Below are positions 58,776-64,000 of a DNA stretch of 64,000 nt, one piece after another (within the stretch, counting starts at the first letter, position 1; each line of letters begins with the position of its first letter). Source of the DNA: Solicoccozyma terricola (taxonomy: Eukaryota > Basidiomycota > Tremellomycetes > Filobasidiales > Piskurozymaceae); the NCBI GenBank assembly GCA_001600875.1, contig BCLD01000013.1:829748-893747 (forward strand), written 5' to 3'. Both the position numbers and the translations under genes were made by a program. The notes below the pieces were generated by a model. The model had not been told where the DNA came from. It worked only from the letters and a program-made list of their open reading frames with translations, and searched no databases.

Positions 58776-61700
58776 ATGATCAGTCCTGAATACTCCTTCT
58801 TTGTCGACGATATTTCCATCGTCCGTGCTCCACCATCCGACACCCTCCTCGGCCTGCTCATGCAGGGAGCATGGGTGGCATGCCAGCTCTCCACTCGTGA
58901 AGGCTTCGCGGTCAAGGTATCCGAGGCTGTGTTCAAGAAGATTCCCGTCATCATCAGCCGAGCGGGAGGATTGCCTCTTCAAGTCACGGAGGAAATCAAC
59001 GGCTGGTTAGTACCGCCTGGCGAGAGCGAGCCAGTTGCACATATTTTACTGGAGCCTTGGGAGGGCAAGCGCAAGTTGAAGAGGCAGGGAAGACGTCACA
59101 TCACGACTCTGGTGGAGGACGAAGAGGATGCTCAGTGTGCCCAGGCCATCGAACGGACAAGCGCCGGCGAAAGTCTCAGCTTAAAAATTTCCGGCAGTCC
59201 ACCCTCCGGCGACGTTGAGTCAAACAGCGCACCGAACGTCGACAGTGACCACTTGAACCCGCCCAATCCCACCATCGAGCCCAGGGACAGACCCAATGAC
59301 AATGTCGACATCGCCGGGGAGTCGCACTGTAACATCTATCTCGATCCGAACTTGGTGGCTGACGCATTCGTGCAGGACATCGGTCGACGGTTCCCTGCCG
59401 TGCATGCAGATGAAGCAAGTCCATCCGAAGATTTTTTCACCATCGGCAATGCTGCACGCTGGCTGCTCGTGCGCCGCGATAGAATGGTTTTTGAAATGAT
59501 AGATATTAATGGCAATGTTCGGTCAGCGTTACAACCCTCGGACGACCGCAACCAACCGGCAGCCTCCTTGCATAACGCCTCAAGAAGGGGCTTGCGAGCG
59601 GTGACCGATACTTACACGGATGCTTCCGGTCGAGCCATTCGCCTCTGGCAGGATCCGAAGCACGGACTCGTTGCGAGCGTGACCACACCCACTGGTCAGA
59701 TGTCAGTGGTCGCTGGCTCTCGAATACACAACGGCCTGAATCCGGTGGAGACCGGGCCGGCACTTCTGCGCAAGCTCGCGCAAGCCCCCGCGTCCTCCTG
59801 GGTTCTGGTTTACCTGGAGCGAGCCGGTGATATCCACGTCTGGCCCCACCTGAGAGCAGCTGCTAAGAATCGAGACGATTTCACCATTGCCACGTCGATT
59901 AACCCTTTCGAGAATTGCACCATCTCTCAATGTGCGGACATGCTCCGCAGCAAGGGTTTTGTCCATCAAGCGACCACAGACACAGGCGGTCAATCGTTTT
60001 ATAACCCGACCACAAAACGGCGCGCATATCTGGACCCCGGGGGGACCTTTGGCACGCGCAGGGAAGGTCCCCACGTCGAGATGATGTATGCGGCGCCGCT
60101 CAGGCAGAAAATTCCAATCCTGGACAGCAAGGGGAACCTCCAACGCAACGCGGATGGCAGCGTAGTCAGCCGCGAGCGTGAAATTGTAAAAAAAAAATTC
60201 CCTCGCACACCAGGCGACGATGGGTGGGCGAAGACGACGAACAAAGTCAAAACCAGCTACGCCGCTCACGAGCGACTGTGTGGTCGTGACCCGTTTGCCA
60301 AACCGCCTGTTCCGACCATGCAGAAGGGCGGCGGAGTCGAGCTCGCCCTGGCTCCGCTGAAACACCTCGAGATCGAGCCTCGGCTTCGGCTTCTGATCCC
60401 TCTCTCCGATCTGGTAGAAAACATAACGCTTCAAGAGGTGCATCAGCTCATACGCGAGCTGTTTATCGGCATTTATGTATGCGACGAAATGCCGTCCCTT
60501 TCAATGGACCCGAGCAGCGACAGCTCGGCCATCATCTCTCTACCTGCCCCGTACCGCGGCACACTGGTCGGTCAAGTGCTCAAGGAGGTAGACGCACTGG
60601 GCAAGGGAGTTATGCAAGGCATGGTCTTCCCGGAACATGCGCGGCGCGCGTTTGCGGATACATGGAAGACAATTTTGGCAGTCGGGCCGCGTACCGGACT
60701 GCCCACACGTCGGGACTACGACAACATCTTGGCGATATATAAAGAGTACGGGGCGAACAACCTTTATGAAGACAGTGCTATTGAACCCCTTTTAACGGAG
60801 GGCTTTCGCTCGTGGAGGGCAGTGGAGGGCCATGTCCGCGGTGCAAATTACACCTTTATACCATTCCAGCGAAGCCTGAAGCAACAGGGCACCACGGTCC
60901 TCGTGGACTCGGATCTGATGGTGGGCGGGGACCTGCAACTGGTCGATGATGCAGACGTCATGTTGTCAGCAACAGCCAAGGCTGCACATCAGGAATCGGC
61001 CGCTGCCATTCGGGAGGTTATGTTGCAACTGCCGGCAGTACAGCGAGACTTGGAGCTGCTCAAGATCATCGGATTCATGGTGCAGCTCTTGGTAACGTTG
61101 CGGGAGAAAGGGCTGATGCCGGATCTAATGAGCTTGCCGGCTACACCCGTGCTGTATGAGCCGGAAGACCAGATGCCACCTTTCCTACGCCCCAAAAGTG
61201 AGCAGGACAGTGCATGGGTGCTTCATGGCGGTGCGCATGTAGACCTCGCGACCGTGCCGAAGCAACCGGTGTCGGCTGCCGAAAGCGCGTTTTTGCGGCG
61301 TTCCGGGGCGGCGATAGTGGCAGGTGGCGAGCTGAAGAACGGCGAACAGCGGTATCTGTCGGTGCCAGTACGCATCGTTCGGTTCGAGAAGTCTGCCAAA
61401 GAGCCGCGATGGCTTCACGACCTCGTCCGGGAGTACGCACAACCTGTCGAGGTGGACGACGCGTCTTCGGTACTGCCGGATACGCTTCGGCTCGTGTTTC
61501 AGGACGCGCAAAGAGCCAAGCGGAGCGATAGAGATCTTCTGGTCATTGCAGCGCAGTCTGGGTCGGCTGACCTCTTGAAGTTGGTCTTCGAGGGCTACGC
61601 CGCCCGCTGCTGGACTACGAGGGGCGCGGCGCGAGGATTTAAAGAACTGATGAATGCGACGGGGCTCTCACTTGGAGCACCCGGAGCAGCGATATCGCTG

Positions 61701-63044
61701 GTGGCGTTAGCGGCAGAGAGCGGCTCTCTGCTGGCGGTCAAATTTTTGGTTGAGAAAGGCGCTGACGTGCCCGACGGGGGGACTCAACCCTTGGAAGTCG
61801 CTCTGAAACGTAGAGACCTGGCATCCCGTGACTATCTGCTCTCGAAAGGGCATTACAAAGCCAATCAAACCCTCTTGTGGGCGGCCTTCGAAGCATCGGA
61901 CACGGTTGTAAGCGGAGTATGTATTCCTCAGCTACTTACCCCCAAGGTGATCACGGACACCACGGGCGCTTATGTCCCCTATGTTGTGAACGAGGCCGCA
62001 CGGGTGGGTGATTTTATTTCGCTCCGATATATCTTGTCGAAAGACAGGAGCTACGCGTCCGGGCTCTGGTACGGCAATACCCAGGCCGAAACGCCTTTGA
62101 TCGCAGCGTGCGAGAGCGCAAATGTTTCAGCGACCCATACTGTGCAAACCGTAGAACTCCTCTTGGCATTTGGCGCGAGCTCCCGGCTTCCAAGAACGGA
62201 TGGATACACTCCGTGGCACGTGGCAGCCAGGTATGGACGACACGACATCCTCCGATCGCTAAACCGGCAAGATCCGACTGGCATTCGGGTCGTTGCGGGG
62301 ATTTCCACTTCATCAGGCCATACAATCGCAGGCTTGGCGTGCGAGAGCGGCTCTCTGCCCACGCTACAGTACCTGCACTCGCTCGGCGTACCCATGTCGA
62401 TGCTGGCGAACACCAAGACCGGACTGACGCTGCACACGGTCGCTCGCGAGAAAGAAAATGCGGCTCAGTTGGCGTGGCTGTCATCAATCCGGCAAACGGA
62501 CGCGACGCGCGCAGAGCGGGAAAATCACATCGTCCATCTGATCGGGACCTCCGGCCGAGACCAAGCGTGTATCGCTGCGGTGCGGGCCGGCGATGTGTCG
62601 CTGGTGAAAACATTGCTCAAGAACGGCGCCTCCCGCGATGGAGACAGCCATGAGACTTGGCCCCTCTATCAGGCAGCGAAGTACGGTCAATTGGGTGTGC
62701 TTCGCGCCCTGGTGGCCGAAGGAGCATCGGTACGGGCGCGGTCTTTTCGAGAGGAGTTTGGAATAAAGCCGCGCTCGCCGATCGTGGTGGCTGCGCTATG
62801 GGGGCAGGAACCGTCCGTGTCGTGGCTTCTTCGACACGGAGCCGATGTGAATGAATCAGGAGTGGGCGACTGGAACGTCGAAAACGCCCTATTATTCGCA
62901 TGCAAGGTGGGGCACGACGACGTCGTTAGAACGCTGTTGGCACACGGAGCGAGGCACGAGCTCGCGGGTCTGGCGGCATGCAAACACCACCATTCTGAGA
63001 TAGTGCGTATGTTGAATGATCATTACAAAACACACAGATGGTAA
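58776..63044 (+). CDS. Giant intronless ankyrin-repeat protein with N-terminal glycosyltransferase fragment
   Basis: Single 1422-codon frame. Residues about 1-95 match the C-terminal lobe of a trehalose-synthase-like GT4 enzyme (SPEYSFFVDD, APPSDTLLGLLMQGAWVACQ, SRAGGLPLQV, NGWLVPPGE) but lack the rest of it. A disordered acidic linker follows (about 100-190). Residues about 190-900 form a region I cannot assign, with VLVYLERAGDIHVWPHL, SQCADMLRSKGFVHQA and KVKTSYAAHERLCGRDPF. From about 915 to 1418 there are around ten ankyrin repeats (e.g. LLVIAAQSGSADLLKLVFEG, PLYQAAKYGQLGVLRALVAE, LLFACKVGHDDVVRTLLAHG). No intron in 4.3 kb, unlike neighbours. The architecture recalls bacterial ankyrin effectors; the function is unknown. 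Confidence 0.85.
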   Translation: MISPEYSFFVDDISIVRAPPSDTLLGLLMQGAWVACQLSTREGFAVKVSEAVFKKIPVIISRAGGLPLQVTEEINGWLVPPGESEPVAHILLEPWEGKRKLKRQGRRHITTLVEDEEDAQCAQAIERTSAGESLSLKISGSPPSGDVESNSAPNVDSDHLNPPNPTIEPRDRPNDNVDIAGESHCNIYLDPNLVADAFVQDIGRRFPAVHADEASPSEDFFTIGNAARWLLVRRDRMVFEMIDINGNVRSALQPSDDRNQPAASLHNASRRGLRAVTDTYTDASGRAIRLWQDPKHGLVASVTTPTGQMSVVAGSRIHNGLNPVETGPALLRKLAQAPASSWVLVYLERAGDIHVWPHLRAAAKNRDDFTIATSINPFENCTISQCADMLRSKGFVHQATTDTGGQSFYNPTTKRRAYLDPGGTFGTRREGPHVEMMYAAPLRQKIPILDSKGNLQRNADGSVVSREREIVKKKFPRTPGDDGWAKTTNKVKTSYAAHERLCGRDPFAKPPVPTMQKGGGVELALAPLKHLEIEPRLRLLIPLSDLVENITLQEVHQLIRELFIGIYVCDEMPSLSMDPSSDSSAIISLPAPYRGTLVGQVLKEVDALGKGVMQGMVFPEHARRAFADTWKTILAVGPRTGLPTRRDYDNILAIYKEYGANNLYEDSAIEPLLTEGFRSWRAVEGHVRGANYTFIPFQRSLKQQGTTVLVDSDLMVGGDLQLVDDADVMLSATAKAAHQESAAAIREVMLQLPAVQRDLELLKIIGFMVQLLVTLREKGLMPDLMSLPATPVLYEPEDQMPPFLRPKSEQDSAWVLHGGAHVDLATVPKQPVSAAESAFLRRSGAAIVAGGELKNGEQRYLSVPVRIVRFEKSAKEPRWLHDLVREYAQPVEVDDASSVLPDTLRLVFQDAQRAKRSDRDLLVIAAQSGSADLLKLVFEGYAARCWTTRGAARGFKELMNATGLSLGAPGAAISLVALAAESGSLLAVKFLVEKGADVPDGGTQPLEVALKRRDLASRDYLLSKGHYKANQTLLWAAFEASDTVVSGVCIPQLLTPKVITDTTGAYVPYVVNEAARVGDFISLRYILSKDRSYASGLWYGNTQAETPLIAACESANVSATHTVQTVELLLAFGASSRLPRTDGYTPWHVAARYGRHDILRSLNRQDPTGIRVVAGISTSSGHTIAGLACESGSLPTLQYLHSLGVPMSMLANTKTGLTLHTVAREKENAAQLAWLSSIRQTDATRAERENHIVHLIGTSGRDQACIAAVRAGDVSLVKTLLKNGASRDGDSHETWPLYQAAKYGQLGVLRALVAEGASVRARSFREEFGIKPRSPIVVAALWGQEPSVSWLLRHGADVNESGVGDWNVENALLFACKVGHDDVVRTLLAHGARHELAGLAACKHHHSEIVRMLNDHYKTHRW

Positions 63045-63265
63045 AGAGAACGGGGCGATATTGAGGAATGGATGGAGCAGGAGAATAGGTCTCCAGGTCT
63101 CCTACCGGTATGCCCCTAGGCCAAAGGAGACGGCAGAAGGAGCAGCGGCATTGAGCGGATGATGTGAGAAAAGGGAATACAGGAGCCTTATTTGCGTCGT
63201 GTTGTGTATTGCTGTAGGGAGGGGTTAGAGAGGATCTCCAAATTGCCTCGAAACTGATCAAGAGG
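63045..63265. other. 3' flank of the giant ORF
   Basis: No signature recognised. Confidence 0.4.
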
Positions 63266-63358
63266 CATGTGTCGCGGGAATTCCTCTGAACACGCTATGC
63301 TCTCCCATCGCCATTGCTCCAGGAGGATAGCTAGGAGTGACACGTCAATCAACATGAC
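63266..63358 (+). repeat. Inverted fragment of the tandem-array unit
   Basis: CGGGAATTCCTCTGAACACG and the following bases resemble the reverse complement of 56880-56980, i.e. the LTR-like start of the array unit, in opposite orientation and diverged; cut at 63358 by a family-3 LTR. Confidence 0.65.
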
Positions 63359-63716
63359 TGTAAGGATACGACCTTTCTCAGGCCTCCTCCTCACCATTCC
63401 ACGGTGCCCTGCTCCACGGATATTCGTTCACCGTCGATGTATCACCATATGAATGGCCACCTCAGCACCATTCACCGTCCTCATGCTCCGATGGATGCCG
63501 CCCAGTCACTCTCGCTGACAGCACACCACCCAGCCACCTCGCTGATGGCACACCTCCGGGGACCGCTCTCATGTTCCATCTTTCATCCCTTTTTTCTCTC
63601 TTTTCATCTTGCTACATGATATACATGCGAGTACATATACGGGAGCCCTACCCTTCAGTAGATGGCCTTTTCCCTTCTCTTCACCCTGTATTAGACCTAG
63701 TTCTGTGGAGTATACA
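63359..63716 (+). repeat. LTR of family 3 (copy c, apparently solo)
   Basis: TGTAAGGATACGACCTTTCT start, ACATATACGGGAGCCCTACC promoter-like block and GAGTATACA end. No matching 5-bp target duplication at these ends, so the 3' limit is provisional. Confidence 0.7.
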
Positions 63717-64000
63717 TCATCTGCACATAAACTGTCAGGTGCTGGTCTTTCTTCGTGGACTTAGCGGCTTTCGGACTCCTCGTATCACGAGATAGGACTA
63801 AAAGGCTTGATCCGAAGAGGACTGCTATGACTGTATTCGGGAACTCACGCAAGTTAGTTTCAGATCTATCCCTTCTACTCACTATGTAGCGCTGGGATCC
63901 GATGATCTAATGTAGTATGAGTGGTTAGGTAGCGAGCCTAAGTCGATATACGATTAGTCGAGGTGCGAGGGGCAAATGTAGTGTCGTGGAATGCGACGCA
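63717..64000. other. Right edge, no gene
   Basis: Could be interior sequence of a family-3 element; no domain seen in 284 bp. Confidence 0.35.

Overview
The window is fungal nuclear DNA, most likely from a basidiomycete yeast of the Tremellomycetes type. Nearly every recognisable gene is cut by many introns of about 55-75 nt with GTNNGT donors and CTRAY-like branch sites. The genes themselves are eukaryotic (RPL19, the AAA ATPase AFG2, a Ras GTPase, Zn2Cys6 regulator, fungal MFS carriers), and short TTAGGG-type motifs occur. I rebuilt most gene models by hand; where all exons could be joined, the total coding length is a multiple of three, which is a strong internal check. The species assignment is inference.

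Layout. 0-16 kb: a partial GPI-anchored PEBP-like protein (+), AFG2/SPATA5-type ribosome-biogenesis ATPase (-), a structurally complete Copia retrotransposon with apparently identical LTRs inserted 65 bp upstream of the AFG2 start codon, a Ras-family GTPase (-), a tandem duplication of about 1.2 kb carrying two small paralogous genes (-), and RPL19 (-). 16-23 kb: dienelactone-hydrolase family (+), aldo/keto reductase (-), GNAT acetyltransferase (-), a poly-C tract interrupted by an assembly gap, and D-galactonate dehydratase (+). 23-38 kb: an NLR (NACHT linker) relic, an unknown polytopic membrane protein (-), a DapA/KDG-aldolase family enzyme (-), a large Zn2Cys6 regulator (+) divergent from it, and two MFS transporters. 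38-41 kb: an intronless, bacterial-type phosphoenolpyruvate synthase, a strong horizontal-transfer candidate. 41-51 kb: an unclear Ser-rich gene, an SDR, telomere-like motifs, a tetraspan protein with a zinc ribbon, retroelement debris, and a metallothionein built of repeated 75-nt exons. 51-58 kb: nested retroelements, with a 2.1-kb non-autonomous LTR element (5-bp target duplication) inside the RNase H region of a Copia relic, LTRs of a third family, and a tandem array of LTR-like units of about 870 bp. 58.7-63 kb: a 1422-codon intronless ORF joining a glycosyltransferase fragment to a long unknown region and C-terminal ankyrin repeats. A solo LTR lies near the right edge.

How the genes may work together. 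Galactonate dehydratase, a 2-keto-3-deoxy sugar-acid aldolase-type enzyme, a Zn2Cys6 regulator and sugar-acid-type transporters lie within about 17 kb. The next gene is a PEP synthase, which would recycle the pyruvate made by such a pathway. This suggests a compact galactonate (De Ley-Doudoroff-like) catabolic neighbourhood; the substrate is inferred from family membership only. The right third of the window is repeat-rich and looks like an accessory or unstable chromosome region.
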